NCBI GenBank assembly: GCA_037893225.1
Contig: JAZGUH010000279.1
Location: 1,116,001 to 1,180,000, forward strand
Direction: 5' to 3'
DNA: 64,000 bases
Source: Hippasteria phrygiana
Taxonomy: Eukaryota; Echinodermata; Asteroidea; Valvatida; Goniasteridae
Below, in pieces: positions 1 through 11,317 of the stretch. Position 1 is the stretch's first letter. Each line of letters begins with the position of its first letter. The notes beneath the pieces are model-generated. The model did no database searches, was not told the origin of the DNA, and saw nothing but the letters and a program-made list of their open reading frames with translations. Position numbers and translations under genes: made by a program.

Positions 1-189
1 ACATGTACACAGATGTTGGCCGGAAAGAAAATAAACATTGCGAGGTTTGAATTTTCTCCACAAGTTTTAACTCTAAGAAGCCGCCGATGATTGCAACATG
101 TAGCGCCAGATCTAAGCTATCCATACATGTCAAAAGTACTGAATTTGGTTGATATTTCATGCAATTATGAATGAGTAAAGCAAGTCATA
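1..189. repeat. Partial F monomer at the window edge
   Basis: This begins at monomer position 43 and carries the F marks C44, T48, T110 with AA117-118, G131, G178 and A184. It ends with the 1-bp deletion (GTCATA instead of GTCCATA). The array therefore continues to the left of the window. Confidence 0.93.
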
Positions 190-216
190 CCCCAGGGAAT
201 TTGACAGGCATGGAGC

Positions 217-266
217 AATAAATAGAAGGTAATATGCACACAGATGTTGGCCGGAAAGAAAATAAA
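217..266 (+). other. Two AATAAA hexamers, in the reference monomer
   Basis: AATAAA occurs at 217-222 and 261-266 (monomer positions 28-33 and 72-77). The first is lost in E, E2, I and K through T33. The second is lost in Atc and E2c, and E2c has neither. They match the poly(A) signal hexamer, but there is no evidence that they work as one. Confidence 0.6.
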
Positions 267-309
267 CATTGCGAGGTTTGAATTTTCTCTACAAGTTTTA
301 ACTCTGGGA

Positions 310-343
310 AGCCGCCGATGATTGCAACATGTAGCGCCCGATC
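310..343. other. GC-rich, CpG-bearing core of the monomer
   Basis: Monomer positions 121-154 are clearly richer in G+C than the rest and hold CpGs at 124-125, 127-128 and 146-147, plus 150-151 in type A. The other constant CpGs are at 63-64 and 83-84. It would be the main methylation target in the unit. Confidence 0.6.
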
Positions 344-361
344 TAAGCTATACATACATGT
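327..361. other. Pair of ACATGT palindromes
   Basis: ACATGT occurs at 327-332 and 356-361, 29 bp apart, in almost every monomer (positions 138-143 and 167-172). Type F adds a third at 43-48. In T18 monomers the second site, read as CATACATGTC, also pairs 9 of 10 bases with GACATGCATG near the anchor. Confidence 0.55.
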
Positions 362-386
362 CAAAATTACTGCATTTGGTTGATAT

Positions 387-402
387 TTCATGCAATTATG
401 AA
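387..402. other. Short dyad TTCAT-GCAATT-ATGAA
   Basis: A 5-bp inverted repeat with a 6-base spacer at monomer positions 198-213. B-tail copies with A211 have one arm mismatch, and E and He copies with G198 have another. It is too short to be a strong hairpin, and a protein-binding role is only a possibility. Confidence 0.45.
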
Positions 403-421
403 TGAGTAAAGCAAGTCCATA

Positions 422-653
422 CCCCAGGGAATTTGACAGGCATGGAGCAATAAATAAAAGGTAATATGCACACAGATGTTGGCCGGAAAGAAAATAAACA
501 TTGCGAGGTTTGAATTTTCTCCACAAGTTTGAACTCTAAGAATCCGCCGATGATTGCAACATGTAGCGCCAGATCTAAGCTATCCATACATGTCAAAATT
601 ACTGCATTTAGTTGATATTTCATGCAATTATAAATGAGTAAAGCAAGTCCATA
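422..653. repeat. Reference monomer type B
   Basis: Diagnostic bases are G18, A36, C48, T58, C101, G110, AA117-118, T122, G131, A150, C163, T178, C184, A189 and A211 (TATAAATGAG). It sits between A and C. Its tail (A189, A211) is also found fused behind an A-like front, giving the A/B chimera. Confidence 0.9.
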
Positions 654-885
654 CCCCAGGGAATTTGACAGGCATGGAGCAATAAATAGACGGTAATATG
701 CACACAGATGGTGGCCGGAAAGAAAATAAACATTGCGAGGTTTGAATTTTCTCCACAAGTGTTAACTCTAAGAAGCCGCCGATAATTGCAACATGTAGCG
801 CCAGATCTAAGCTATCCATACATGTCAAAAATACTGCATTTGGTTGATATTTCATGCAATTATGAATGAATAAAGCAAGTCCATA
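654..885. repeat. Reference monomer type C
   Basis: Diagnostic bases are G18, C38, C48, G58, C101, G108, A131, A150, C163, A178, C184, G189 and A217 (GAATGAATAA). It is normally followed by D. C38 creates a CpG at 38-39 that types A, B and E lack. Confidence 0.9.
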
Positions 886-1117
886 CCCCAGGGAATTTGA
901 CATGCATGGAGCAATAAATAGACGGTAATATGTACACAGATGTTGGCCGGAAAGAAAATAAACATTGCGAGGTTTGAATTTTCTCTACAAGTTTTAACTC
1001 TGGGAAGCCGCCGGTGATTGCAACATGTAGCGCCAGATCTAAGCTATACATACATGTCAAAATTACTGCATTTGGTTGATATTTCATGCAATTATGAATG
1101 AGTAAAGCAAGTCCATA
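886..1117. repeat. Reference monomer type D
   Basis: Diagnostic bases are T18 (ATGCAT), C38, T48, T58, T101, T110, GG117-118, G129, G131, A150, A163, T178, C184 and G189. G129 (GCCGCCGGTG) is unique to D and its chimeras. It is followed mostly by E or E2. Confidence 0.9.
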
Positions 1118-1349
1118 CCCCAGGGAATTTGACAGGCATGGAGCAATAATTAAAAGGTAATCTGCACACAGATGGTGGCCGGGAAGAAAATAAACATTGC
1201 GAGGTTTGAATTTTCTCCACAAGTGTTAACTCTAAGAAGCCGCCGATAATTGCAACATGTAGCGCCAGATCTAAGCTATCCATACATGTCAAAATTACTG
1301 AATTTTGTTGATATGTCATGCAATTATGAATGAGTAAAGCAAGTCCATA
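1118..1349. repeat. Reference monomer type E
   Basis: Diagnostic bases are G18, T33, A36, C45 (TAATCTG), G58, G66 (CCGGGAAG), G108, A131, C163, T178, A184, T189 and G198 (GATATGTCATG). T33 destroys the first AATAAA hexamer. From about 8 kb on, E is replaced by subtype E2, which keeps the front but has G189 and T198. Confidence 0.9.
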
Positions 1350-1580
1350 CCCCAGGGAATTTGACATGCATGGAGCAATAAATAGACGGTAACATGTACA
1401 CAGATGTTGGCCGGAAAGAAAATAAACATTGCGAGGTTTGAATTTTCTCCACAAGTTTTAACTCTAAGAAGCCGCCGATGATTGCAACATGTAGCGCCAG
1501 ATCTAAGCTATCCATACATGTCAAAAGTACTGAATTTGGTTGATATTTCATGCAATTATGAATGAGTAAAGCAAGTCATA
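1350..1580. repeat. Reference monomer type F, 231 bp with the deletion
   Basis: Diagnostic bases are T18, C38, C44 (TAACATG), T48, T58, C101, T110 with AA117-118, G122, G131, C163, G178, A184 and G189. One C is lost at 228-229, giving GTCATACCCC at the junction with the next monomer. Nearly all of the 39 deletion-bearing monomers are F, so it marks the ends of higher-order blocks. C44 adds a third ACATGT palindrome (positions 43-48). Confidence 0.92.
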
Positions 1581-2971
1581 CCCCAGGGAATTTGACAGGC
1601 ATGGAGCAATAAATAGAAGGTAATATGCACACAGATGTTGGCCGGAAAGAAAATAAACATTGCGAGGTTTGAATTTTCTCTACAAGTTTTAACTCTGGGA
1701 AGCCGCCGATGATTGCAACATGTAGCGCCCGATCTAAGCTATACATACATGTCAAAATTACTGCATTTAGTTGATATTTCATGCAATTATAAATGAGTAA
1801 AGCAAGTCCATACCCCAGGGAATTTGACAGGCATGGAGCAATAAATAGACGGTAATATGCACACAGATGGTGGCCGGAAAGAAAATAAACATTGCGAGGT
1901 TTGAATTTTCTCCACAAGTGTTAACTCTAAGAAGCCGCCGATAATTGCAACATGTAGCGCCAGATCTAAGCTATCCATACATGTCAAAAATACTGCATTT
2001 GGTTGATATTTCATGCAATTATGAATGAATAAAGCAAGTCCATACCCCAGGGAATTTGACATGCATGGAGCAATAAATAGACGGTAATATGTACACAGAT
2101 GTTGGCCGGAAAGAAAATAAACATTGCGAGGTTTGAATTTTCTCTACAAGTTTTAACTCTGGGAAGCCGCCGGTGATTGCAACATGTAGCGCCAGATCTA
2201 AGCTATACATACATGTCAAAATTACTGCATTTGGTTGATATTTCATGCAATTATGAATGAGTAAAGCAAGTCCATACCCCAGGGAATTTGACAGGCATGG
2301 AGCAATAATTAAAAGGTAATCTGCACACAGATGGTGGCCGGGAAGAAAATAAACATTGCGAGGTTTGAATTTTCTCTACAAGTTTTAACTCTGGGAAGCC
2401 GCCGATGATTGCAACATGTAGCGCCCGATCTAAGCTATACATACATGTCAAAATTACTGCATTTAGTTGATATTTCATGCAATTATAAATGAGTAAAGCA
2501 AGTCCATACCCCAGGGAATTTGACAGGCATGGAGCAATAAATAGACGGTAATATGCACACAGATGGTGGCCGGAAAGAAAATAAACATTGCGAGGTTTGA
2601 ATTTTCTCCACAAGTGTTAACTCTAAGAAGCCGCCGATAATTGCAACATGTAGCGCCAGATCTAAGCTATCCATACATGTCAAAATTACTGAATTTTGTT
2701 GATATTTCATGCAATTATGAATGAGTAAAGCAAGTCCATACCCCAGGGAATTTGACATGCATGGAGCAATAAATAGACGGTAACATGTACACAGATGTTG
2801 GCCGGAAAGAAAATAAACATTGCGAGGTTTGAATTTTCTCCACAAGTTTTAACTCTAAGAAGCCGCCGATGATTGCAACATGTAGCGCCAGATCTAAGCT
2901 ATCCATACATGTCAAAAGTACTGAATTTGGTTGATATTTCATGCAATTATGAATGAGTAAAGCAAGTCATA
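1581..2971. repeat. Block 2, 6 monomers: A/B, C, D, E/A/B, C/H, F
   Basis: B and E are missing as full monomers, but their parts survive in chimeras. The monomer at 2277 has E marks up to position 66 and A marks from 101 to 163, then the B tail. The monomer at 2509 is C to position 163 and H-like from 178. Confidence 0.88.
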
Positions 2972-4362
2972 CCCCAGGGAATTTGACAGGCATGGAGCAA
3001 TAAATAGAAGGTAATATGCACACAGATGTTGGCCGGAAAGAAAATAAACATTGCGAGGTTTGAATTTTCTCTACAAGTTTTAACTCTGGGAAGCCGCCGA
3101 TGATTGCAACATGTAGCGCCCGATCTAAGCTATACATACATGTCAAAATTACTGCATTTGGTTGATATTTCATGCAATTATGAATGAGTAAAGCAAGTCC
3201 ATACCCCAGGGAATTTGACAGGCATGGAGCAATAAATAAAAGGTAATATGCACACAGATGTTGGCCGGAAAGAAAATAAACATTGCGAGGTTTGAATTTT
3301 CTCCACAAGTTTGACTTCTAAGAATCCGCCGATGATTGCAACATGTAGCGCCAGATCTAAGCTATCCATACATGTCAAAATTACTGCATTTAGTTGATAT
3401 TTCATGCAATTATAAATGAGTAAAGCAAGTCCATACCCCAGGGAATTTGACAGGCATGGAGCAATAAATAGACGGTAATATGCACACAGATGGTGGCCGG
3501 AAAGAAAATAAACATTGCGAGGTTTGAATTTTCTCCACAAGTGTTAACTCTAAGAAGCCGCCGATAATTGCAACATGTAGCGCCAGATCTAAGCTATCCA
3601 TACATGTCAAAAATACTGCATTTGGTTGATATTTCATGCAATTATGAATGAATAAAGCAAGTCCATACCCCAGGGAATTTGACATGCATGGAGCAATAAA
3701 TAGACGGTAATATGTACACAGATGTTGGCCGGAAAGAAAATAAACATTGCGAGGTTTGAATTTTCTCTACAAGTTTTAACTCTGGGAAGCCGCCGGTGAT
3801 TGCAACATGTAGCGCCAGATCTAAGCTATACATACATGTCAAAAGTACTGCATTTGGTTGATATTTCATGCAATTATGAATGAGTAAAGCAAGTCCATAC
3901 CCCAGGGAATTTGACAGGCATGGAGCAATAATTAAAAGGTAATCTGCACACAGATGGTGGCCGGGAAGAAAATAAACATTGCGAGGTTTGAATTTTCTCC
4001 ACAAGTGTTAACTCTAAGAAGCCGCCGATAATTGCAACATGTAGCGCCAGATCTAAGCTATCCATACATGTCAAAATTACTGAATTTTGTTGATATGTCA
4101 TGCAATTATGAATGAGTAAAGCAAGTCCATACCCCAGGGAATTTGACATGCATGGAGCAATAAATAGACGGTAACATGTACACAGATGTTGGCCGGAAAG
4201 AAAATAAACATTGCGAGGTTTGAATTTTCTCCACAAGTTTTAACTCTAAGAAGCCGCCGATGATTGCAACATGTAGCGCCAGATCTAAGCTATCCATACA
4301 TGTCAAAAGTACTGAATTTGGTTGATATTTCATGCAATTATGAATGAGTAAAGCAAGTCATA
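2972..4362. repeat. Block 3, hexamer A-B-C-D-E-F
   Basis: Same order as block 1. The B copy has a private double substitution C112 T113 (GACTTCTAAG) at 3315, shared only with block 5. The D copy has G178 at 3845, not seen in other D monomers. Confidence 0.9.
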
Positions 4363-6217
4363 CCCCAGGGAATTTGACAGGCATGGAGCAATAAATAGAA
4401 GGTAATATGCACACAGATGTTGGCCGGAAAGAAAATAAACATTGCGAGGTTTGAATTTTCTCTACAAGTTTTAACTCTGGGAAGCCGCCGATGATTGCAA
4501 CATGTAGCGCCCGATCTAAGCTATACATACATGTCAAAATTACTGCATTTAGTTGATATTTCATGCAATTATAAATGAGTAAAGCAAGTCCATACCCCAG
4601 GGAATTTGACAGGCATGGAGCAATAAATAGACGGTAATATGCACACAGATGGTGGCCGGAAAGAAAATAAACATTGCGAGGTTTGAATTTTCTCCACAAG
4701 TGTTAACTCTAAGAAGCCGCCGATAATTGCAACATGTAGCGCCAGATCTAAGCTATCCATACATGTCAAAAATACTGCATTTGGTTGATATTTCATGCAA
4801 TTATGAATGAATAAAGCAAGTCCATACCCCAGGGAATTTGACATGCATGGAGCAATAAATAGACGGTAATATGTACACAGATGTTGGCCGGAAAGAAAAT
4901 AAACATTGCGAGGTTTGAATTTTCTCTACAAGTTTTAACTCTGGGAAGCCGCCGGTGATTGCAACATGTAGCGCCAGATCTAAGCTATACATACATGTCA
5001 AAATTACTGCATTTGGTTGATATTTCATGCAATTATGAATGAGTAAAGCAAGTCCATACCCCAGGGAATTTGACAGGCATGGAGCAATAATTAAAAGGTA
5101 ATCTGCACACAGATGGTGGCCGGGAAGAAAATAAACATTGCGAGGTTTGAATTTTCTCTACAAGTTTTAACTCTGGGAAGCCGCCGATGATTGCAACATG
5201 TAGCGCCCGCTCTAAGCTATACATACATGTCAAAATTACTGCATTTAGTTGATATTTCATGCAATTATAAATGAGTAAAGCAAGTCCATACCCCAGGGAA
5301 TTTGACAGGCATGGAGCAATAAATAGACGGTAATATGCACACAGATGGTGGCCGGAAAGAAAATAAACATTGCGAGGTTTGAATTTTCTCCACAAGTGTT
5401 AACTCTAAGAAGCCGCCGATAATTGCAACATGTAGCGCCAGATCTAAGCTATCCATACATGTCAAAAATACTGCATTTGGTTGATATTTCATGCAATTAT
5501 GAATGAATAAAGCAAGTCCATACCCCAGGGAATTTGACATGCATGGAGCAATAAATAGACGGTAATATGTACACAGATGTTGGCCGGAAAGAAAATAAAC
5601 ATTGCGAGGTTTGAATTTTCTCTACAAGTTTTAACTCTGGGAAGCCGCCGGTGATTGCAACATGTAGCGCCAGATCTAAGCTATACATACATGTCAAAAT
5701 TACTGCATTTGGTTGATATTTCATGCAATTATAAATGAGTAAAGCAAGTCCATACCCCAGGGAATTTGACAGGCATGGAGCAATAAATAAAAGGTAATAT
5801 GCACACAGATGGTGGCCGGAAAGAAAATAAACATTGCGAGGTTTGAATTTTCTCCACAAGTGTTAACTCTAAGAAGCCGCCGATAATTGCAACATGTAGC
5901 GCCAGATCTAAGCTATCCATACATGTCAAAATTACTGAATTTTGTTGATATTTCATGCAATTATGAATGAGTAAAGCAAGTCCATACCCCAGGGAATTTG
6001 ACATGCATGGAGCAATAAATAGACGGTAACATGTACACAGATGTTGGCCGGAAAGAAAATAAACATTGCGAGGTTTGAATTTTCTCCACAAGTTTTAACT
6101 CTAAGAAGCCGCCGATGATTGCAACATGTAGCGCCAGATCTAAGCTATCCATACATGTCAAAAGTACTGAATTTGGTTGATATTTCATGCAATTATGAAT
6201 GAGTAAAGCAAGTCATA
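4363..6217. repeat. Block 4, 8 monomers: A/B, C, D, E/A/B, C, D, H, F
   Basis: Like block 2 with two more monomers, since C-D-H replaces C/H. The E/A/B monomer has a single-copy A-to-C change at 5210. The D at 5523 ends with A211, the tail that precedes H elsewhere. Confidence 0.88.
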
Positions 6218-7608
6218 CCCCAGGGAATTTGACAGGCATGGAGCAATAAATAGAAGGTAATATGCACACAGATGTTGGCCGGAAAGAAAATAAACATTGC
6301 GAGGTTTGAATTTTCTCTACAAGTTTTAACTCTGGGAAGCCGCCGATGATTGCAACATGTAGCGCCCGATCTAAGCTATACATACATGTCAAAATTACTG
6401 CATTTGGTTGATATTTCATGCAATTATGAATGAGTAAAGCAAGTCCATACCCCAGGGAATTTGACAGGCATGGAGCAATAAATAAAAGGTAATATGCACA
6501 CAGATGTTGGCCGGAAAGAAAATAAACATTGCGAGGTTTGAATTTTCTCCACAAGTTTGACTTCTAAGAATCCGCCGATGATTGCAACATGTAGCGCCAG
6601 ATCTAAGCTATCCATACATGTCAAAATTACTGCATTTAGTTGATATTTCATGCAATTATAAATGAGTAAAGCAAGTCCATACCCCAGGGAATTTGACAGG
6701 CATGGAGCAATAAATAGACGGTAATATGCACACAGATGGTGGCCGGAAAGAAAATAAACATTGCGAGGTTTGAATTTTCTCCACAAGTGTTAACTCTAAG
6801 AAGCCGCCGATAATTGCAACATGTAGCGCCAGATCTAAGCTATCCATACATGTCAAAAATACTGCATTTGGTTGATATTTCATGCAATTATGAATGAATA
6901 AAGCAAGTCCATACCCCAGGGAATTTGACATGCATGGAGCAATAAATAGACGGTAATATGTACACAGATGTTGGCCGGAAAGAAAATAAACATTGCGAGG
7001 TTTGAATTTTCTCTACAAGTTTTAACTCTGGGAAGCCGCCGGTGATTGCAACATGTAGCGCCAGATCTAAGCTATACATACATGTCAAAATTACTGCATT
7101 TGGTTGATATTTCATGCAATTATGAATGAGTAAAGCAAGTCCATACCCCAGGGAATTTGACAGGCATGGAGCAATAATTAAAAGGTAATCTGCACACAGA
7201 TGGTGGCCGGGAAGAAAATAAACATTGCGAGGTTTGAATTTTCTCCACAAGTGTTAACTCTAAGAAGCCGCCGATAATTGCAACATGTAGCGCCAGATCT
7301 AAGCTATCCATACATGTCAAAATTACTGAATTTTGTTGATATGTCATGCAATTATGAATGAGTAAAGCAAGTCCATACCCCAGGGAATTTGACATGCATG
7401 GAGCAATAAATAGACGGTAACATGTACACAGATGTTGGCCGGAAAGAAAATAAACATTGCGAGGTTTGAATTTTCTCCACAAGTTTTAACTCTAAGAAGC
7501 CGCCGATGATTGCAACATGTAGCGCCAGATCTAAGCTATCCATACATGTCAAAAGTACTGAATTTGGTTGATATTTCATGCAATTATGAATGAGTAAAGC
7601 AAGTCATA
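6218..7608. repeat. Block 5, hexamer A-B-C-D-E-F
   Basis: It shares the private GACTTCTAAG of block 3, at 6561. The offset of 3,246 bp is 14 monomers minus 2. This marks blocks 3 and 5 as recent copies of one another. Confidence 0.9.
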
Positions 7609-8767
7609 CCCCAGGGAATTTGACAGGCATGGAGCAATAAATAGAAGGTAATATGCACACAGATGTTGGCCGGAAAGAAAATAAACATTGCGAGGTTTGA
7701 ATTTTCTCTACAAGTTTTAACTCTGGGAAGCCGCCGATGATTGCAACATGTAGCGCCCGATCTAAGCTATACATACATGTCAAAATTACTGCATTTAGTT
7801 GATATTTCATGCAATTATAAATGAGTAAAGCAAGTCCATACCCCAGGGAATTTGACAGGCATGGAGCAATAAATAGACGGTAATATGCACACAGATGGTG
7901 GCCGGAAAGAAAATAAACATTGCGAGGTTTGAATTTTCTCCACAAGTGTTAACTCTAAGAAGCCGCCGATAATTGCAACATGTAGCGCCAGATCTAAGCT
8001 ATCCATACATGTCAAAAATACTGCATTTGGTTGATATTTCATGCAATTATGAATGAATAAAGCAAGTCCATACCCCAGGGAATTTGACATGCATGGAGCA
8101 ATAAATAGACGGTAATATGTACACAGATGTTGGCCGGAAAGAAAATAAACATTGCGAGGTTTGAATTTTCTCTACAAGTTTTAACTCTGGGAAGCCGCCG
8201 GTGATTGCAACATGTAGCGCCAGATCTAAGCTATACATACATGTCAAAATTACTGCATTTGGTTGATATTTCATGCAATTATGAATGAGTAAAGCAAGTC
8301 CATACCCCAGGAAATTTGACAGGCATGGAGCAATAATTAAAAGGTAATCTGCACACAGATGGTGGCCGGGAAGAAAATAAACATTGCGAGGTTTGAATTT
8401 TCTCCACAAGTGTTAACTCTAAGAAGCCGCCGATAATTGCAACATGTAGCGCCAGATCTAAGCTATCCATACATGTCAAAATTACTGAATTTGGTTGATA
8501 TTTCATGCAATTATGAATGAGTAAAGCAAGTCCATACCCCAGGGAATTTGACATGCATGGAGCAATAAATAGACGGTAATATGTACACAGATGTTGGCCG
8601 GAAAGAAAATAAACATTGCGAGGTTTGAATTTTCTCCACAAGTTTGAACTCTAAGAATCCGCCGATGATTGCAACATGTAGCGCCAGATCTAAGCTATCC
8701 ATACATGTCAAAATTACTGCATTTGGTTGATATTTCATGCAATTATGAATGAGTAAAGCAAGTCATA
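7609..8767. repeat. Block 6, 5 monomers: A/B, C, D, E2, G/F
   Basis: First appearance of E2 and of a G-type front. The last monomer has a G body (G110, T122, C184) but ends with the F deletion, so the deletion is here uncoupled from the F type. A single-copy change sits at 8312 (CAGGAAATTTG). Confidence 0.87.
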
Positions 8768-9231
8768 CCCCAGGGAATTTGACAGGCATGGAGCAATAAA
8801 TAGAAGGTAATATGCACACAGATGTTGGCCGGAAAGAAAATAAACATTGCGAGGTTTGAATTTTCTCTACAAGTTTTAACTCTGGGAAGCCGCCGATGAT
8901 TGCAACATGTAGCGCCCGATCTAAGCTATACATACATGTCAAAATTACTGCATTTAGTTGATATTTCATGCAATTATAAATGAGTAAAGCAAGTCCATAC
9001 CCCAGGGAATTTGACAGGCATGGAGCAATAAATAGACGGTAATATGCACACAGATGTTGGCCGGAAAGAAAATAAACATTGCGAGGTTTGAATTTTCTCT
9101 ACAAGTTTTAACTCTGGGAAGCCGCCGGTGATTGCAACATGTAGCGCCAGATCTAAGCTATACATACATGTCAAAATTACTGCATTTGGTTGATATTTCA
9201 TGCAATTATGAATGAGTAAAGCAAGTCCATA

Positions 9232-9463
9232 CCCCAGGGAATTTGACAGGCATGGAGCAATAATTAAAAGGTAATCTGCACACAGATGGTGGCCGGGAAG
9301 AAAATAAACATTGCGAGGTTTGAATTTTCTCCACAAGTGTTAACTCTAAGAAGCCGCCGATAATTGCAACATGTAGCGCCAGATCTAAGCTATCCATACA
9401 TGTCAAAATTACTGAATTTGGTTGATATTTCATGCAATTATGAATGAGTAAAGCAAGTCCATA
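9232..9463. repeat. Reference monomer subtype E2
   Basis: The front is that of E (T33, A36, C45, G58, G66, G108, A131, C163), while the tail has T178, A184, G189 and T198. It is the commonest successor of D after about 8.3 kb. Variant E2c (C73, GAAACTAAAC) lies at 37128, 39909, 42227, 45705, 51039 and 54285. Variant E2g has G164 (ATCGAT) in the blocks starting at 26389, 31027 and 34505. Confidence 0.88.
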
Positions 9464-9695
9464 CCCCAGGGAATTTGACATGCATGGAGCAATAAATAGA
9501 CGGTAATATGTACACAGATGTTGGCCGGAAAGAAAATAAACATTGCGAGGTTTGAATTTTCTCCACAAGTTTGAACTCTAAGAATCCGCCGATGATTGCA
9601 ACATGTAGCGCCAGATCTAAGCTATCCATACATGTCAAAATTACTGCATTTGGTTGATATTTCATGCAATTATAAATGAGTAAAGCAAGTCCATA
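9464..9695. repeat. Reference monomer type G (D-like front, B-like middle)
   Basis: Diagnostic bases are T18, C38, T48 and T58 as in D, then C101, G110, AA117-118, T122 and G131 as in B, with C163, T178, C184, G189 and A211. This is most simply read as an old D/B recombinant that later spread as a stable type. It follows E2 or K and precedes H in nearly every block after 9 kb. Confidence 0.86.
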
Positions 9696-10158
9696 CCCCA
9701 GGGAATTTGACAGGCATGGAGCAATAAATAAAAGGTAATATGCACACAGATGGTGGCCGGAAAGAAAATAAACATTGCGAGGTTTGAATTTTCTCCACAA
9801 GTGTTAACTCTAAGAAGCCGCCGATAATTGCAACATGTAGCGCCGGATCTAAGCTATCCATACATGTCAAAATTACTGAATTTTGTTGATATTTCATGCA
9901 ATTATGAATGAGTAAAGCAAGTCCATACCCCAGGGAATTTGACATGCATGGAGCAATAAATAGACGGTAACATGTACACAGATGTTGGCCGGAAAGAAAA
10001 TAAACATTGCGAGGTTTGAATTTTCTCCACAAGTTTTAACTCTAAGAAGCCGCCGATGATTGCAACATGTAGCGCCAGATCTAAGCTATCCATACATGTC
10101 AAAAGTACTGAATTTGGTTGATATTTCATGCAATTATGAATGAGTAAAGCAAGTCATA

Positions 10159-11317
10159 CCCCAGGGAATTTGACAGGCATGGAGCAATAAATAGAAGGTA
10201 ATATGCACACAGATGTTGGCCGGAAAGAAATCAAACATTGCGAGGTTTGAATTTTCTCTACAAGTTTTAACTCTGGGAAGCCGCCGATGATTGCAACATG
10301 TAGCGCCCGATCTAAGCTATACATACATGTCAAAATTACTGCATTTGGTTGATATTTCATGCAATTATGAATGAGTAAAGCAAGTCCATACCCCAGGGAA
10401 TTTGACAGGCATGGAGCAATAAATAAAAGGTAATATGCACACAGATGTTGGCCGGAAAGAAAATAAACATTGCGAGGTTTGAATTTTCTCCACAAGTTTG
10501 AACTCTAAGAATCCGCCGATGATTGCAACATGTAGCGCCAGATCTAAGCTATCCATACATGTCAAAATTACTGCATTTAGTTGATATTTCATGCAATTAT
10601 AAATGAGTAAAGCAAGTCCATACCCCAGGGAATTTGACAGGCATGGAGCAATAAATAGACGGTAATATGCACACAGATGGTGGCCGGAAAGAAAATAAAC
10701 ATTGCGAGGTTTGAATTTTCTCCACAAGTGTTAACTCTAAGAAGCCGCCGATAATTGCAACATGTAGCGCCAGATCTAAGCTATCCATACATGTCAAAAA
10801 TACTGCATTTGGTTGATATTTCATGCAATTATGAATGAATAAAGCAAGTCCATACCCCAGGGAATTTGACATGCATGGAGCAATAAATAGACGGTAATAT
10901 GTACACAGATGTTGGCCGGAAAGAAAATAAACATTGCGAGGTTTGAATTTTCTCTACAAGTTTTAACTCTGGGAAGCCGCCGGTGATTGCAACATGTAGC
11001 GCCAGATCTAAGCTATACATACATGTCAAAATTACTGCATTTGGTTGATATTTCATGCAATTATGAATGAGTAAAGCAAGTCCATACCCCAGGGAATTTG
11101 ACATGCATGGAGCAATAAATAGACGGTAACATGTACACAGATGTTGGCCGGAAAGAAAATAAACATTGCGAGGTTTGAATTTTCTCCACAAGTTTTAACT
11201 CTAAGAAGCCGCCGATGATTGCAACATGTAGCGCCAGATCTAAGCTATCCATACATGTCAAAAGTACTGAATTTGGTTGATATTTCATGCAATTATGAAT
11301 GAGTAAAGCAAGTCATA
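10159..11317. repeat. Block 8, 5 monomers: Atc, B, C, D, F
   Basis: The hexamer without E. First Atc copy (GAAATCAAAC at 10231). It is repeated as block 10 at an offset of 2,318 bp. Confidence 0.88.

Larger units (their letters stand above)
190..421. repeat. Reference monomer type A
   Basis: Diagnostic bases are G18, G36, A38, C48, T58, T101, T110, GG117-118, G122, A129, G131, C150, A163, T178, C184 and G189. C150 removes the AGATCT site that other types carry at 150-155. Type A follows F almost everywhere. A subtype Atc has T73 C74 (GAAATCAAAC) and occurs at 10231, 12549, 28084, 32722, 36200, 38981 and 50111. Confidence 0.92.
190..1580. repeat. Block 1, hexamer A-B-C-D-E-F, 1,391 bp
   Basis: Six monomers, 6 x 232 minus 1. 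This is the clean six-type hexamer, with each type at its reference state. The same order recurs at 2972-4362 and 6218-7608. Confidence 0.92.
8768..10158. repeat. Block 7, 6 monomers: A/B, C/D, E2, G, H, F
   Basis: The C/D chimera at 9000 keeps G18, C38 and C48, then follows D from position 58. First E2-G-H-F run, which becomes the standard block end from here on. H carries a single-copy A-to-G change at 9845. Confidence 0.87.

Noticed and set aside
214..232. TATA-like box (ATAAATAAAAGG in B and H monomers)
   Set aside because: It is an A-rich stretch present only in some types. There is no start-site evidence, and the same region reads as a poly(A)-like hexamer.
271..290. tRNA-like B box (GGTTTGAATTT) suggesting a SINE origin
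   Set aside because: It resembles GGTTCGANNCC but has mismatches at the CpG and at the final CC. No A box is visible at a suitable distance, and there is no A-rich tail.
237..300. CENP-B box
   Set aside because: I looked for the TTCG....A..CGGG core on both strands. The common monomer has no TTCG, and the CCGG element lacks the right spacing.
310..330. Hammerhead ribozyme core
   Set aside because: CCGATGA resembles CTGATGA, but the T is a C, and there is no matching GAAA and stem arrangement around it.
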